Below are positions 1 to 12,242 of a DNA stretch of 64,000 nt, one piece after another. The translations under genes were made by a program, and so were the position numbers. The notes under the pieces were generated by a model. It did not search any database. It had not been told where the DNA came from and worked only from the letters and a program-made list of their open reading frames with translations. The stretch comes from Microbacterium sp. LWH7-1.2. GTDB taxonomy: Bacteria > Actinomycetota > Actinomycetes > Actinomycetales > Microbacteriaceae. Location: contig NZ_CP151637.1 of the NCBI RefSeq assembly GCF_038397755.1, forward strand, positions 1,550,001 through 1,614,000, given 5' to 3'. Each line of letters begins with the position of its first letter. Position 1 is the stretch's first letter.

Positions 1-500
1 TCGGAGCGGAGGTCGAGCACGAAGCGCGGTTCCAGCGCCGCGAGGGCGGCGGTGACGTCCGCGCCCCACAGTCGCCGCAGCGGCGGCACGCCCGGGAGCG
101 ACGTCGCGGCGCCGAGGCGGTACGCGGGGATCGGATCGAGAGCCCCCACCGGCCCGAACGGCGCCGAGTGCACGAGGACGTGGGCTCCCAGCCAGCGCCG
201 GCCGGCGGCGGAGACGGATGCTGCATCCAGCGCGTCGAAGAGCACGCCGGTGTAGCGATCGATCGCGGCCATCGACGGGCCGTCGCGCAAGGCGGCGTTC
301 ACCGCGACCTCGCCGCGCTGCTTCGGACCGAGCTTGAGGACGCGGGCGGCGTGGTCCTCGTCGCCCGACAGAGCGACCAGTGCGGCGACGACGGCCTCGC
401 GCTGCGGAGCGAGCTGCGGCAGTGCGAGCCGCGTGACGTCCAGCGGCCGGCGTGTGCCCCCGGCCCGCTTCGTCTCGGACGGGGGCAGCAGGATCAGCAT
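1..500 (-). CDS. yaaA: YaaA (DUF328/UPF0246) family protein, 3' end cut by window edge
   Basis: The reading frame opens at ATG 500..498 behind a GGAGAGAG ribosome site and runs off the left edge after about 166 codons without a stop. The protein begins MLILLPPSETK and later has RYTGVLFDAL, both typical of the YaaA family, whose E. coli member limits iron-driven oxidative damage during peroxide stress. Family members have about 250 residues, so roughly the last third is missing. It lies downstream of the ATP synthase operon on the same strand but is separated from it by a hairpin, so it is probably a separate transcript. The family call is firm; the role in this organism is inferred. Confidence 0.85.
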   Translation of the reverse strand, partial: MLILLPPSETKRAGGTRRPLDVTRLALPQLAPQREAVVAALVALSGDEDHAARVLKLGPKQRGEVAVNAALRDGPSMAAIDRYTGVLFDALDAASVSAAGRRWLGAHVLVHSAPFGPVGALDPIPAYRLGAATSLPGVPPLRRLWGADVTAALAALEPRFVLDLRS

Positions 501-546
501 GACTCTCTCCGTGGCGGTGGTCGGGGCGAGGGTGCCGGATGAAACG

Positions 547-578
547 ACTCGGCCGATCCCCGAAGGGACCGGCCGAGT
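547..578 (-). terminator. Terminator of the atp operon
   Basis: A 14-pair stem (ACTCGGCCGATCCC against GGGACCGGCCGAGT, one mismatch) closes on a CGAA loop, starting 16 bases after the atpC stop. No long T-run follows, as is common in high-GC actinobacteria. It separates atpC from yaaA. Confidence 0.8.
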
Positions 579-593
579 GCGGATGATCGTCGA

Positions 594-854
594 TCAGGAG
601 ATCAGTGCGGCGTTCCCGGCCACGATCGTGAGGTCATCGCCCTCCATCGACAGGAATCCGTCCTGCGCGTTGGCGATGATCTTCGTCCCCGAGGTCTGGG
701 TGATGCGCACCTGACCTTCGGCGAGGATCGCGAGCACCGGCTCGTGGCCGGTCATGAAGCCGATCTCGCCCTCGACGGTCTTGGCGACGACGAGCGAGGC
801 CTCCCCCGACCAGACCTCCGCGTCCGCGGAGACGAGACTCACCTTGAGCGGCAT
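594..854 (-). CDS. atpC: F1Fo ATP synthase subunit epsilon
   Basis: Encodes 86 residues starting MPLKVSLVSADAEVW. An in-frame start 33 bases upstream lies inside atpD; ATG 854 is chosen because it begins at the conserved epsilon N-terminus, two bases after the atpD stop, with GAAGGAGAA upstream. The protein is the beta-sandwich part (VSADAEVWSGEASLV, GHEPVLAIL). It lacks most of the C-terminal two-helix domain of the E. coli subunit, as is usual for short actinobacterial epsilons. It links the gamma stalk to the c-ring and regulates ATP hydrolysis. Last gene of the operon. Confidence 0.93.
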   Translation of the reverse strand: MPLKVSLVSADAEVWSGEASLVVAKTVEGEIGFMTGHEPVLAILAEGQVRITQTSGTKIIANAQDGFLSMEGDDLTIVAGNAALIS

Positions 855-856
855 GA

Positions 857-2338
<1,482 letters not shown>

Positions 2339-3235
2339 TCACTTGCTCGACGAGAGCGCGTCGGCGCCGCCGACGATCTCGGCGATCTGCTGCGTGATCT
2401 CGGCCTGGCGCGCGTTGTTGCGCAGGCGCGTGTAGTCGGTGATGAGCTTGTCGGCGTTGTCGCTGGCGGACTTCATCGCCTTCTGGGTCGCGGCGTGCTT
2501 GGCGGCCGACGACTGCAGGAGAGCGTTGAAGACGCGGCTCTGGATGTACACCGGCAGGAGGGCGTCGAGCACGGTCTCGGCATCCGGCTCGAACTCGTAC
2601 AGGGGGTACACCGCGGCGGAGGACGCCTCGTCGGCCTCGACGACCTCGAGCGGAAGCAGGCGCACCGTCTCGGGCGTCTGCGTCATCATGCTGACGAAGC
2701 GGTTGTAGACGAGGTGGATCTCGTCGACGCCGTTCTCCTCGCCGCCGCGGTCGTACGCGTCGAGCAGCGTCGCCGCGATCTCCTCGGCGGTGGTGAAGTG
2801 CGGAGTGTCGGTGTCGCCCGTCCACTCGGCGGCACTGTCCATGCGGCGGAACTGGAAGTACCCCACCGCCTTGCGACCGACGAGGTAGAACACCGGCTCG
2901 CGGCCCTCCTGGCGCAGCAGCTGCGCGAGTTCGAGGCCTTCTCGCAGGATCTGCGAGTTGAACGCGCCCGCGAGGCCGCGGTCGGACGTGAAGATCACGA
3001 CCGCGGAGCGGCGGATCGTCTCGCGTTCGACGGTCAGCGGGTGGTCGACGTTGGAGTGCGTCGCCACGGCGGAGACGGCACGCGTCACGGCACGCGCGAA
3101 GGGCGACGACGCGCGCACACGCGCCATCGCCTTCTGGATGCGCGAAGCCGCGATGAGTTCCATCGCCTTCGTGATCTTCTTGGTCGTCTGAGCAGAGCTG
3201 ATCTTCTGCTTGTAGACCCGGAGTTGTGCGCCCAT
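2339..3235 (-). CDS. atpG: F1Fo ATP synthase subunit gamma
   Basis: 298 residues. Central rotary shaft of F1. The N-terminal coiled-coil helix ([20 protein letters not shown]) and the C-terminal helix with [17 protein letters not shown] are conserved, as is the [10 protein letters not shown] segment. Length matches other actinobacterial gamma subunits. It lies 20 bases downstream of atpA and 33 bases upstream of atpD, in the standard order. Confidence 0.97.
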   Translation of the reverse strand: MGAQLRVYKQKISSAQTTKKITKAMELIAASRIQKAMARVRASSPFARAVTRAVSAVATHSNVDHPLTVERETIRRSAVVIFTSDRGLAGAFNSQILREGLELAQLLRQEGREPVFYLVGRKAVGYFQFRRMDSAAEWTGDTDTPHFTTAEEIAATLLDAYDRGGEENGVDEIHLVYNRFVSMMTQTPETVRLLPLEVVEADEASSAAVYPLYEFEPDAETVLDALLPVYIQSRVFNALLQSSAAKHAATQKAMKSASDNADKLITDYTRLRNNARQAEITQQIAEIVGGADALSSSK

Positions 3236-3255
3236 TGTGCTAGCCCCGGCCCGCC

Positions 3256-4893
3256 TTAGCGGCGGCCCTTGACGATCTTCTCCTGGTTCACGTCGTCCGC
3301 CTGCGCCGCCGCGACTTCCTCGTGGCCGGGCTTGCCGATGGCCTGACCCTTGCCGGCCCGGAACTCGAGGATGAAGTCGTCGGTCCGCTTCGTCAGCTCC
3401 GCGACGGTGTCGTCATCGAGAACGTTGGTCTCGCGCAGCGTGTCGAGGATCGTGGTGTTGCGGCGGAGGTAGTCCAGCAGCTCCCGCTCGAACGAGAGCA
3501 CGTCCTCGACCTCGATCGAGTCGAGCTTGCCGTTGGTGCCGGCCCAGATCGAGACGACCTGCTCTTCCACGGGGTACGGCGAGTACTGCGGCTGCTTGAG
3601 CAGCTCGGTCAGGCGCGCACCGCGGGCGAGCTGGCGACGGGAGGCCGCGTCCAGGTCGCTCGCGAACATCGCGAACGCCTCGAGCGAGCGGTACTGGGCG
3701 AGCTCGAGCTTGAGCGTGCCGGAGACCTTCTTGATCGACTTGACCTGGGCGTCGCCGCCGACTCGGGAAACCGAGATGCCGACGTCGACCGCCGGGCGCT
3801 GGTTGGCGTTGAACAGGTCGGACTGCAGGAAGATCTGGCCGTCGGTGATCGAGATCACGTTGGTCGGGATGTACGCCGAGACGTCGTTCGCCTTGGTCTC
3901 GATGATCGGCAGGCCCGTCATCGAACCGGCACCGAGCTCGTCGGACAGCTTCGCGCAGCGCTCGAGCAGACGCGAGTGCAGGTAGAAGACGTCGCCCGGG
4001 TAGGCCTCGCGGCCCGGGGGGCGGCGGAGGAGCAGCGACACGGCACGGTAGGCCTCGGCCTGCTTCGACAGGTCGTCGAAGATGACCAGGACGTGCTTGC
4101 CCTCGTACATCCAGTGCTGGCCGATGGCCGAGCCGGTGTAGGGCGCGAGGTACTTGAAGCCCGCGGGGTCGGACGCGGGAGCGGCGACGATGGTCGTGTA
4201 CTCCAGCGCACCGGCGTCCTCGAGCGCGCCCTTCACGGCCGCGATCGTCGAGCCCTTCTGGCCGATGGCGACGTAGATGCAGCGCACCTGCTTGTTGACG
4301 TCGCCCGAGTCCCAGTTGGCCTTCTGGTTGATGATCGTGTCGATCGCGATGGCCGTCTTGCCGGTCTGGCGGTCACCGATGATGAGCTGGCGCTGGCCGC
4401 GGCCGACGGGGATCATCGCGTCGATGGCCTTGATGCCGGTCTGCAGCGGCTCGTGCACGCTCTTGCGCTGCATCACGCCGGGCGCCTGCAGCTCCAGCGC
4501 ACGGCGGCCGACAGTGGCGATCTCGCCGAGACCGTCGATCGGGTTGCCGAGCGGGTCGACGACGCGGCCGAGGTAGCCGTCGCCGACGGCGACCGACAGG
4601 ACCTCGCCGGTGCGGGTGACCTGCTGGCCGGCCTCGACACCGGAGAAGTCGCCGAGGACGACCACACCGATCTCATGCTCGTCCAGGTTCAGTGCGAGGC
4701 CCTGAGTGCCGTCCGCGAACATCACCAGCTCGTTCGCCATGACACCGGGCAGGCCCTCGACGTGGGCGATGCCGTCCGCGGCGTCGACGACGGTTCCGAC
4801 CTCGGTGGCCGCGGCCCCGGTGGGCTCGTAGGCGGCGACGAAGTCCTTCAGCGCGTCACGGATGACATCAGGGCTGATAGTGAGATCTGCCAT
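3256..4893 (-). CDS. atpA: F1Fo ATP synthase subunit alpha
   Basis: 545 residues, full length. Non-catalytic nucleotide-binding subunit. Walker A GDRQTGKT is at residues 173-180, the barrel domain has [11 protein letters not shown], and [14 protein letters not shown] is the conserved alpha signature. The C-terminus carries a short acidic/basic tail ([15 protein letters not shown]) typical of actinobacteria. It follows atpH by 60 bases and precedes atpG by 20 bases. Confidence 0.98.
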   Translation of the reverse strand: MADLTISPDVIRDALKDFVAAYEPTGAAATEVGTVVDAADGIAHVEGLPGVMANELVMFADGTQGLALNLDEHEIGVVVLGDFSGVEAGQQVTRTGEVLSVAVGDGYLGRVVDPLGNPIDGLGEIATVGRRALELQAPGVMQRKSVHEPLQTGIKAIDAMIPVGRGQRQLIIGDRQTGKTAIAIDTIINQKANWDSGDVNKQVRCIYVAIGQKGSTIAAVKGALEDAGALEYTTIVAAPASDPAGFKYLAPYTGSAIGQHWMYEGKHVLVIFDDLSKQAEAYRAVSLLLRRPPGREAYPGDVFYLHSRLLERCAKLSDELGAGSMTGLPIIETKANDVSAYIPTNVISITDGQIFLQSDLFNANQRPAVDVGISVSRVGGDAQVKSIKKVSGTLKLELAQYRSLEAFAMFASDLDAASRRQLARGARLTELLKQPQYSPYPVEEQVVSIWAGTNGKLDSIEVEDVLSFERELLDYLRRNTTILDTLRETNVLDDDTVAELTKRTDDFILEFRAGKGQAIGKPGHEEVAAAQADDVNQEKIVKGRR

Positions 4894-4953
4894 TGTTTTC
4901 CTTCGTTCAAGGGGCCTCGGCCCCGAAATCTCCGCGTGCGCGGGAAGTCTGTG

Positions 4954-5745
4954 TCAGCCGGCGAGCCGCTGACGGAGGTCGGCCAGGCGCGCCGACACGC
5001 TCGCGTCGATCACGTCGTCCGCGATCTGCACGCGCACGCCTCCGACGACGGTCGGGTCGACGACGGTGTTCAGCGAGACCGGCGTGCCGTAGCGCTTGGT
5101 GAGCGCAGCGGTGAGTCGCTCGCTCTGCGCCGCGCTGAGCGGTGCCGCGGCGACGACCGTCGCGACCGCGCGGTTGCGCTGGTCGGCGACGAGCCGCGTC
5201 GCACGCGCCAGCAGCTGACGCACGCGCCGCTCGCGGGGCTGGCGGATCAGGGAAGTCGCGATCAGCGTCGCCCCTGCGCTTGCGCGGCCCGCGAGGAGCT
5301 TCTCGACGAGCGCGCCCTTCGCTGCGGAGTCGCCCAGTCGGCTGCCCAGCGCGAGCTCGAGCTCGGGATTGTCGGCCACGGTCCGCGTGAATGCGAACAG
5401 CTCGGCCTCGACGTCGGCGTTCGCGTCGGCGATCGCGGCGGCCCGCACGGCGAGCTCCTCGATGCCGTCGACCAGATCGGCGGACGAGGACCACCGCTCG
5501 GCGACGGCGGTCGCCAGCAGCGATGCGGTCGCCGGCTTCACGGCCTTGCCGAACACGTCGAAGACGACCTTGCGGCGGGCCTCTGGCGACGCGGCGGAGT
5601 CGGCGAGCGCGCCGCTCAGCTGCGACGAGTCGCCCACGGCGCGCGCCACGGCGAACAGCTCGCCGGCCACGTCGAGGTCGACGCCCGACGCGGCGCGCAG
5701 CGCCGCCGTCGTCGCCGCCAGGGCCTGAGTGGTCGCGCTGCCCAT
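4954..5745 (-). CDS. atpH: F1Fo ATP synthase subunit delta
   Basis: 263 residues, longer than the roughly 180 of the E. coli subunit but normal for actinobacteria. The C-terminal part with RLTAALTKRYGTPVSLNTVVDPTVVGG is the conserved OSCP/delta signature; the N-terminal helical part is Ala-rich and poorly conserved. The protein joins the F1 head to the b-subunit peripheral stalk. Its start codon overlaps the atpF stop by one base (TAATG), so translation of the two stalk subunits is probably coupled. Confidence 0.93.
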   Translation of the reverse strand: MGSATTQALAATTAALRAASGVDLDVAGELFAVARAVGDSSQLSGALADSAASPEARRKVVFDVFGKAVKPATASLLATAVAERWSSSADLVDGIEELAVRAAAIADANADVEAELFAFTRTVADNPELELALGSRLGDSAAKGALVEKLLAGRASAGATLIATSLIRQPRERRVRQLLARATRLVADQRNRAVATVVAAAPLSAAQSERLTAALTKRYGTPVSLNTVVDPTVVGGVRVQIADDVIDASVSARLADLRQRLAG

Positions 5746-6305
5746 TACGCCTTGGCCCCTTCGGACTCTTCGAGCTCGGCGAGGAAGCGGTCGACGACGG
5801 CCTGAGCCTTCTTGTCGTCGGACAGCGTCTCGCCGATCACACCGCCGGCGAGGTCGAGGGCGAGCGTGCCCACCTCGCTGCGCAGCGAGACGAGTGCCGT
5901 CTGGCGCTCCGCCTCGATCTGCGCGTGCGCGGTGGCGGTCAGGCGCGCGGCCTCCGCGGAAGCAGTCTCCTTGGCCTCGGCGACGATCTTCTTGCCGTCC
6001 TCGCGGGCGGCGTCGCGGATCTCACCGGCCTCCTGGCGCGCGGCGGCGAGCTGCGCCGTGTACTCCTCGAGGGCGGCCTCAGCCTTGCGCTGGGCCTCGT
6101 CGGCCTTGGCGATGTTCCCCTCGATGGCAGCGGAGCGCTCGTCGAGCAGCTTCTTCATCCGCGGAAGGGCGACCTTCCAGAAGATGACGAGGATGACGAT
6201 GAAGCACACCGACGACCAGATGATGTCGTACCACGCGGGGAGCAGAGGGTTGTGCGCCGCTTCGGCGCCCTCCTCCGCGGCGTACGTGACAAGAGCGTTC
6301 AGCAT
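5745..6305 (-). CDS. atpF: F1Fo ATP synthase subunit b
   Basis: 186 residues. A single membrane helix (about residues 27-48, SSVCFIVILVIFWKVALP) is followed by a long charged, Ala-rich coiled coil (KADEAQRKAEAALEEYTAQL), the peripheral stalk architecture. One gene only, so a homodimeric b2 stalk is expected rather than b/b'. The 12-residue extension before the helix (AAEEGAEAAHNP) is usual for the family. It ends in a one-base overlap with atpH and starts 41 bases after atpE. Confidence 0.95.
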   Translation of the reverse strand: MLNALVTYAAEEGAEAAHNPLLPAWYDIIWSSVCFIVILVIFWKVALPRMKKLLDERSAAIEGNIAKADEAQRKAEAALEEYTAQLAAARQEAGEIRDAAREDGKKIVAEAKETASAEAARLTATAHAQIEAERQTALVSLRSEVGTLALDLAGGVIGETLSDDKKAQAVVDRFLAELEESEGAKA

Positions 6306-6346
6306 CCTGTCTCCTTAGGTGAGGTCGTGAGTAGAGGTCGTCAGGA

Positions 6347-7530
<1,184 letters not shown>

Positions 7531-7532
7531 GT

Positions 7533-7547
7533 ACTCGCTGAGCGAGT
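7533..7547. promoter_or_regulatory. Perfect palindrome at the atpB start
   Basis: ACTCGCT-G-AGCGAGT is a perfect 7+1+7 palindrome, three bases upstream of the presumed atpB TTG. In the mRNA it would form a small hairpin where the ribosome site should be. It could be an operator or a translational control hairpin; function is not known. Confidence 0.4.
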
Positions 7548-7563
7548 GGGCGGGCGCTCGTTC

Positions 7564-7569
7564 AGCCTA
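7564..7569 (-). promoter_or_regulatory. Probable -10 element of the atp operon
   Basis: On the minus strand the hexamer is TAGGCT (in TTTGATAGGCTGAAC), fitting the TANNNT -10 seen before several genes here. Transcription would start near 7557, giving a leader of about 27 bases before the TTG. No good -35 box is seen. Confidence 0.45.
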
Positions 7570-7607
7570 TCAAACTTGTGAGGTCGCTGAATCCGCGGGC
7601 GGGCGGA

Positions 7608-8096
7608 TCAGGACGCGCGCGGTTCTTCGTCCCGCTTGTCCCCCGTGTCGGGGTCGGTCGGAAGAGCCACATCGCTCACGTGCGGCACCCGCATGCGCAG
7701 CATCACCACCACGTCGATCGCGAGAGATGCCACCACGCTCGCCACGAGCGCGAGGAAGAAGACCGTGGGCTGGATCCACGGCTGCCCGCGAAGGACGAAC
7801 AGGATCACGATGAAGACGATGAACTTGAGGATCCAGCCGCCCATCACGATGCCGAAGAACACCGGCACATAGAGCTCGTTGCCGTACCACCGATTGGCGA
7901 TCAGTATGCTCGCCGCGGTGATGCCCAGGAAGACGGCCGCGACAAGCACGCCCGCGAGGGCGCTCCAGAGGCCGTTCGTGCCTGCGACGAGGAATCCGAC
8001 CACGGCACCGATGACCGCCAGGATGGCGGTCACCGTGCCAGACCACACGAGGACGGTGCGAAGGATCGGGGTGCTGGAAACGGGACTGGGGCTCAT
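7608..8096 (-). CDS. ATP synthase I-like four-helix membrane protein
   Basis: 162 residues from ATG 8096, which overlaps the wecA-type gene stop as ATGA. Four hydrophobic segments are visible (TAILAVIGAVVGFLVAG; ALAGVLVAAVFLGITAAS; FFGIVMGGWILKFIVFIV; PTVFFLALVASVVASLAI), then a charged tail. Position directly upstream of atpB and topology match the actinobacterial AtpI-like family, thought to help c-ring assembly or Mg handling. Sequence similarity to classical AtpI is weak, so no symbol is given. It is translated with the upstream tsaC/wecA group. Confidence 0.7.
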   Translation of the reverse strand: MSPSPVSSTPILRTVLVWSGTVTAILAVIGAVVGFLVAGTNGLWSALAGVLVAAVFLGITAASILIANRWYGNELYVPVFFGIVMGGWILKFIVFIVILFVLRGQPWIQPTVFFLALVASVVASLAIDVVVMLRMRVPHVSDVALPTDPDTGDKRDEEPRAS

Positions 8097-9301
8097 CGGG
8101 CGTCCTCCTGTGCGGGCGCGGGATCGGGCTGCGGTGCGGGTTCGGGATCGGAAGACACCGACGCCGCGGCGAGCGGGCGGCGGTGAGAGGGAAGAAGGGT
8201 GACGACGAGGCATGCGGCGATGCCGACGATGCCGTAGAACACGCCGAAGAGGTAGTCCCCCGGCCACTGCAGCGTCGTGCCGATGTACATCAACAGCACC
8301 GAAAGGCTCACCAGCGCGGTCCACGCGTAGAAGATGAGCACGGCGTCGCGGTCGGTGTGGCCCATGTCGAGCATGCGGTGGTGCAGGTGCTTGCGGTCGG
8401 GCGAGAACGGCGACTTGCCCCTGCTCATGCGCCGCACGACGGCGAGGCCGAAGTCGAGCAGCGGCAGCAGCACGACGACGACCGGCAGGAGGATGGGGAT
8501 GAACGCACCGAGCAGCTGCGAGCGGCCGAAGGCGTCGTTGTCGGCGATCATCGCGGGGTCGAAGTTGCCGGTGATGGAGATCGCCGAGCACGCCATGAGG
8601 AGGCCGAGCATGAGCGCGCCGGCATCGCCCATGAAGAGGCGCGCAGGGCTCCAGTTCAGTGGGAGGAAGCCGATGCACGCGCCGATGAGCACGGCGGCGA
8701 TGAGCGACGACAGCGTGAAGTAAGTGCTCGAGCCGATGTCGCGGAACACCATGTAGGAGTACGCGAAGAAGACGAGGTTCGCGATGAGGCACACACCGGC
8801 GACGAGCCCGTCGAGCCCGTCGATGAAGTTCACCGCGTTCATGACGACGACGATCGAGAACACGGTGAGAGTGAAGCTCGCCCAGCTCGAGAAGATCGTC
8901 ATCCCGCCCAGCGGCAGCGTGTAGATCTGCAGCTGCCCGAACCACGCGATGACGCCGGCGGCGAGGAACTGCGCGCCGAGCTTGATCATCCAGTCGAGGT
9001 CCCACAGGTCGTCGAGGACGCCGACGACCACGATGAGCCCGGTCGCGCCCAGCAGCGCGTACATCTGCTGCGGCTGCGCCCAGACGATGGAGAAATACGG
9101 ATGCTGCGACGACACCGCGAACGCCGCCAGCACGCCCAGGAACATGGCGATGCCGCCGAGGCGCGGCGTAGGGGTCTTGTGGACGTCGCGCTCGCGGATG
9201 CCCGGATACAGCTTGTACTTGAGGCTGAGTCGCCACACCGCCCACGACAGGACGAAGGTGACGGCCGCCGTGAGGAGGATCGTGAAGACGTACTGCTTCA
9301 C
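8093..9301 (-). CDS. WecA/MraY-type undecaprenyl-phosphate sugar-1-phosphate transferase
   Basis: 402 residues, GTG start overlapping the tsaC stop (GTGA). A polytopic membrane enzyme of glycosyltransferase family 4 that moves a HexNAc-1-phosphate from UDP-sugar to undecaprenyl phosphate, the first step of a wall glycopolymer. Catalytic markers are VLDDLWDLDW, VNFIDGLDGLVAG, LFMGDAGALMLG and the HLHHRMLDMGH loop, which points to WecA rather than MraY. The PRLGGIAMFL segment is also typical. The last 30 residues are Pro/Ala-rich and not conserved. Best guess is a WecA (Rfe) orthologue for wall teichoic/glycopolymer linkage units. Confidence 0.88.
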   Translation of the reverse strand: MKQYVFTILLTAAVTFVLSWAVWRLSLKYKLYPGIRERDVHKTPTPRLGGIAMFLGVLAAFAVSSQHPYFSIVWAQPQQMYALLGATGLIVVVGVLDDLWDLDWMIKLGAQFLAAGVIAWFGQLQIYTLPLGGMTIFSSWASFTLTVFSIVVVMNAVNFIDGLDGLVAGVCLIANLVFFAYSYMVFRDIGSSTYFTLSSLIAAVLIGACIGFLPLNWSPARLFMGDAGALMLGLLMACSAISITGNFDPAMIADNDAFGRSQLLGAFIPILLPVVVVLLPLLDFGLAVVRRMSRGKSPFSPDRKHLHHRMLDMGHTDRDAVLIFYAWTALVSLSVLLMYIGTTLQWPGDYLFGVFYGIVGIAACLVVTLLPSHRRPLAAASVSSDPEPAPQPDPAPAQEDAR

Positions 9302-10077
9302 GAGCGGTCGGGTTCCGGCGCCTCGAGCGCCGCAACCGCCTCAGGGTCCGCAGCAACGTCGGCCGTGGCATCCGTCTCGAAAGCTGCCGGATCTGCCGCG
9401 GGCTCCGAGCCGGGGTCGGGTTCGAGGAGGTCGCCGAGCACGTCGCGCAGCTGCTCGCGGCTCACGGCGCCGTCGCGCAGCACGCGCACCCGGGGCTCGT
9501 CGCCCACGACGAGGCTGGTCGCGTCGATGATCGTCGAAGGGATGCCGGTCTTCGACGGCCCGTCGCCGAGGTAGACGGCGACGCTGTCCTTCAGCATCCC
9601 CTCCGCATCCTCGGCGGTGATGCCGGCCGCCATGCCGGTGAGGTTGGCGCTCGAGACGGCGAGGGGTCCGGTCTCTTCGAGGAGTTCGAGGGCGATGCGG
9701 TGCGCGGGCATGCGCACCGCGACGGTGCCGCGAGTCTCGCCGAGGTCCCACGACAGGGACGGCTGCGAGGGCAGCACGATGGTGAGGCCGCCGGGCCAGT
9801 AGGCCTCGACCAGACGCTCGATCGGTTCGGGCACCTCGGCGACGAGCGCGCGCAGCGTCGTGAGCCCGGCCACGAGAACGGGGGGCGGCGACTGGCGGCC
9901 ACGACCCTTCGCCGCGAGTAGGCGCGCGACGGCGGCGTGGTCGAAGGCGTCGGCGGCGACGCCGTAGACGGTGTCGGTGGGGATGACGACGAGCTCGCCC
10001 CGGCCGATGGCCTGGCGCGCCTGGCGCATGCCGGTGAGCAGCTGTGACTCGTCACGGCAGTCGTAGATGGGGGACAT
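9298..10077 (-). CDS. tsaC: L-threonylcarbamoyladenylate synthase (Sua5/YwlC/TsaC family)
   Basis: 259 residues. It makes threonylcarbamoyl-AMP from Thr, bicarbonate and ATP for the t6A37 modification of ANN-decoding tRNAs. The YrdC-domain core is clear: ELVVIPTDTVYGVAADA, then RLLAAKGRGRQSPPPVLV, then GTVAVRMPAHRIALELLEE and PLAVSSANLTGM. The last 45 residues (after LRDVLGDLLEPDPGSE) are an Ala/Asp/Glu-rich tail, too short for a full Sua5 domain. It follows prmC by 57 bases and overlaps the WecA-type gene, a conserved actinobacterial arrangement. Confidence 0.93.
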   Translation of the reverse strand: MSPIYDCRDESQLLTGMRQARQAIGRGELVVIPTDTVYGVAADAFDHAAVARLLAAKGRGRQSPPPVLVAGLTTLRALVAEVPEPIERLVEAYWPGGLTIVLPSQPSLSWDLGETRGTVAVRMPAHRIALELLEETGPLAVSSANLTGMAAGITAEDAEGMLKDSVAVYLGDGPSKTGIPSTIIDATSLVVGDEPRVRVLRDGAVSREQLRDVLGDLLEPDPGSEPAADPAAFETDATADVAADPEAVAALEAPEPDRS

Positions 10078-10134
10078 GTCGCCCGCCAGTCTAGTTGTGA
10101 AGGCCCGGACGAACGCTCCGAAGCGGCGGCACGG

Positions 10135-11013
10135 TCAGGGGCGCAGCGCGGTGGTCGCGCGGTCGCGCATCGTGAGGTCGGGGTGCGTCGCGGCGGCGCG
10201 CCAGCCGTCGGCCTCGAGGATCCGGCGGATCGCCTCCCCCTGCCATTCGCCGTGCTCGATCACGAGCATGCCGCCGGGGTGCGCCAGGCGCATTCCCACC
10301 GCGCTCAGGATGCGGACGACGTCGAGGCCGTCCTCCCCTCCGTACAGGGCCGCGGGCGGATCGAAGAAGCGCACCTCCGGATCGCGCGGGATCGCAGCAT
10401 CCGGAACATAGGGAGGATTGGACGCCACGACCGACACCGTGCCGTCGAGCTCCGGGAACGCGTGGGCCAGGTCGATGAAGGCGAGCGTCGCGTTGTCGGC
10501 GCCGACCCGCGAGAAGTTCTCCTTCGTCCATACGAAGGCGTCGACCGAGTTCTCCGCCGCGAACACCCGGGCGTGCGGCACCTCGGTCGCCATCGCGAGG
10601 GCGATCGCGCCGCTGCCGGTGCCGAGATCCACAGCGACGGGAGACACGGATGCTGCCGCCCGCAGGGCGTCGATCGCCAGCTGCGCGACGACCTCGGTCT
10701 CGGGACGCGGCACGAAGACGCCCGGGCCGACCCGCAGCTCCAGGTGGCGGAACGGGGCCGTGCCGGTGATGTGCTGCAGCGGTTCGCGCGTGACGCGGCG
10801 CGCGACGAGTTCGTCGAGACGGGCGGCATCCTGCGCGGTGAGCCGGTCGCCGCGGATCGCCGCCGCCTGCACTCCCCCGCGCCCGGTTCCGAGCACGAAG
10901 GCGGCGAGCAGCTCGACGTCGACGGACGGGTCGGCGATGCCGGCCTCGGCCAGGCGGGCGGCGGCACGCCGGAGAGCGTCGGAAAGAACGGAGGATTCGT
11001 CGGGAGCAGGCAT
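10135..11013 (-). CDS. prmC: Peptide chain release factor N5-glutamine methyltransferase
   Basis: 292 residues. Methylates the Gln of the GGQ motif in release factors RF1 and RF2. The SAM-binding motif is AVDLGTGSGAIALAMATE and the substrate-Gln motif is NPPYVP (about residue 185). The N-terminal helical domain has RREPLQHITG-like VTREPLQHITGTAPF. In many bacteria prmC directly follows prfA; here prfA lies 6.3 kb away on the same strand. A TAGAGT -10 (11028..11023) would start the mRNA only a few bases before the ATG. Confidence 0.95.
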   Translation of the reverse strand: MPAPDESSVLSDALRRAAARLAEAGIADPSVDVELLAAFVLGTGRGGVQAAAIRGDRLTAQDAARLDELVARRVTREPLQHITGTAPFRHLELRVGPGVFVPRPETEVVAQLAIDALRAAASVSPVAVDLGTGSGAIALAMATEVPHARVFAAENSVDAFVWTKENFSRVGADNATLAFIDLAHAFPELDGTVSVVASNPPYVPDAAIPRDPEVRFFDPPAALYGGEDGLDVVRILSAVGMRLAHPGGMLVIEHGEWQGEAIRRILEADGWRAAATHPDLTMRDRATTALRP

Positions 11014-11170
11014 GACCGATCCACTCTAGGCGGAGTGCTTCACCCGGCGGCGCGGCCCGACGGGTCGCGATCGCGCGGGGATCAACGGGCTGATCCGGCG
11101 GGAACCGGTGAAGATACCGGGGCGGGGCGAGGCTTTCGTCACAGAAGGACGCAAAGGAAAACGCGCCCCC

Positions 11171-11176
11171 TAGGCT
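11171..11176 (+). promoter_or_regulatory. Probable -10 element of cysK copy 1
   Basis: CCTAGGCTGG contains TAGGCT, 37 bases before the ATG. The same hexamer stands before the ABC importer (49597) and, on the other strand, before atpB. No clear -35 is seen. Confidence 0.4.
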
Positions 11177-11213
11177 GGTGCTCGATCCGCCGAGAACCCG
11201 CGAAAGGCCCGAT

Positions 11214-12152
11214 ATGACCGGCATTCATCCCGACATCACGTCCGCATTCGGCAACACGCCGCTGGTGCGCCTGAACCGCGTCACCAACGGCGCCGGCGGG
11301 AACGTCCTGGCGAAGCTGGAGTTCTACAACCCCGCCTCGAGCGTCAAGGACCGCCTGGGCATCGCCATCGTCGACGCCGCCGAGGCATCCGGCGAGCTGA
11401 AGCCCGGCGGCACGATCGTCGAGGCCACCAGCGGCAACACCGGCATCGCGCTGGCGATGGTCGGTGCGGCGCGCGGCTACCGCGTCCTGCTCGCGATGCC
11501 GTCCTCGATGTCGATCGAACGTCGCCTGCTGCTGAAGGCCTACGGAGCAGAACTCGTGCTCACCGACCCCGCCGGCGGCATGAAGGGCGCGATCGCCAAG
11601 GCGGAGGAGCTCGTCGCCGACATCCCCGGCGCGATCCTGGCCCGCCAGTTCGAGAACCAGGCGAACGTCGAGATCCACCGCAAGACCACCGCGGAGGAGA
11701 TCATCCGCGACACCGACGGTCAGATCGACTACTTCGTCGCCGGCATCGGCACGGGCGGCACCATCACCGGCGTCGGCCAGGTGCTCAAGGAGCGCGTGCC
11801 CGGAGCTAAGGTCGTGGCCGTCGAGCCCGCCGACTCGCCGCTGCTGACGAAGGGCACGCCCGGACCGCACAAGATCCAGGGCATCGGCCCGAACTTCGTG
11901 CCGGCGATCCTCGACCAGGGGGTCATCGACGAGGTCATCGACGTCGAGTTCCCCGACGCGATCTCGACCGCGCGCGCCGTCGGCACGCAGGACGGCATCC
12001 TCGTCGGCATCTCGTCGGGCGCCGCCATCTGGGCGGCACTGCAGGTGGCCGCGCGTCCCGAGGCCGCGGGCAAGAACATCGTCGTCATCGTCCCCTCGTT
12101 CGGCGAGCGCTACCTGTCGACCGCGCTGTACGAGGATCTGCGCGAAGATTGA
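11214..12152 (+). CDS. cysK: Cysteine synthase (O-acetylserine sulfhydrylase), copy 1
   Basis: 312 residues from ATG 11214, chosen over an upstream start because of AAAGG seven bases before it and because the product then aligns end to end with its neighbour. PLP enzyme making cysteine from O-acetylserine and sulfide. The PLP lysine is Lys45 in ASSVKDR; substrate loop TSGNTG near residue 75; phosphate-binding [10 protein letters not shown] near 180. The C-terminus ends [13 protein letters not shown], a pocket-free tail variant of the CysE-binding region. A strong hairpin terminator follows, so it may be expressed apart from copy 2. Confidence 0.93.
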   Translation: MTGIHPDITSAFGNTPLVRLNRVTNGAGGNVLAKLEFYNPASSVKDRLGIAIVDAAEASGELKPGGTIVEATSGNTGIALAMVGAARGYRVLLAMPSSMSIERRLLLKAYGAELVLTDPAGGMKGAIAKAEELVADIPGAILARQFENQANVEIHRKTTAEEIIRDTDGQIDYFVAGIGTGGTITGVGQVLKERVPGAKVVAVEPADSPLLTKGTPGPHKIQGIGPNFVPAILDQGVIDEVIDVEFPDAISTARAVGTQDGILVGISSGAAIWAALQVAARPEAAGKNIVVIVPSFGERYLSTALYEDLRED

Positions 12153-12160
12153 CACGTCAC

Positions 12161-12203
12161 GACGGCGCGCCGGCCAGACCCGTTCGGGCGCCGGCGCGCC
12201 GTC
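12161..12203 (+). terminator. Terminator after cysK copy 1
   Basis: Perfect 13-base arms GACGGCGCGCCGG (12161..12173) and CCGGCGCGCCGTC (12191..12203) with a 17-base loop, followed by the T-rich GTCGTCTTCTTCC. It lies between the two cysK paralogues, eight bases after the first stop. Confidence 0.85.
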
Positions 12204-12242
12204 GTCGTCTTCTTCCGCACCGCCTGATCGAGGGAGCACCAC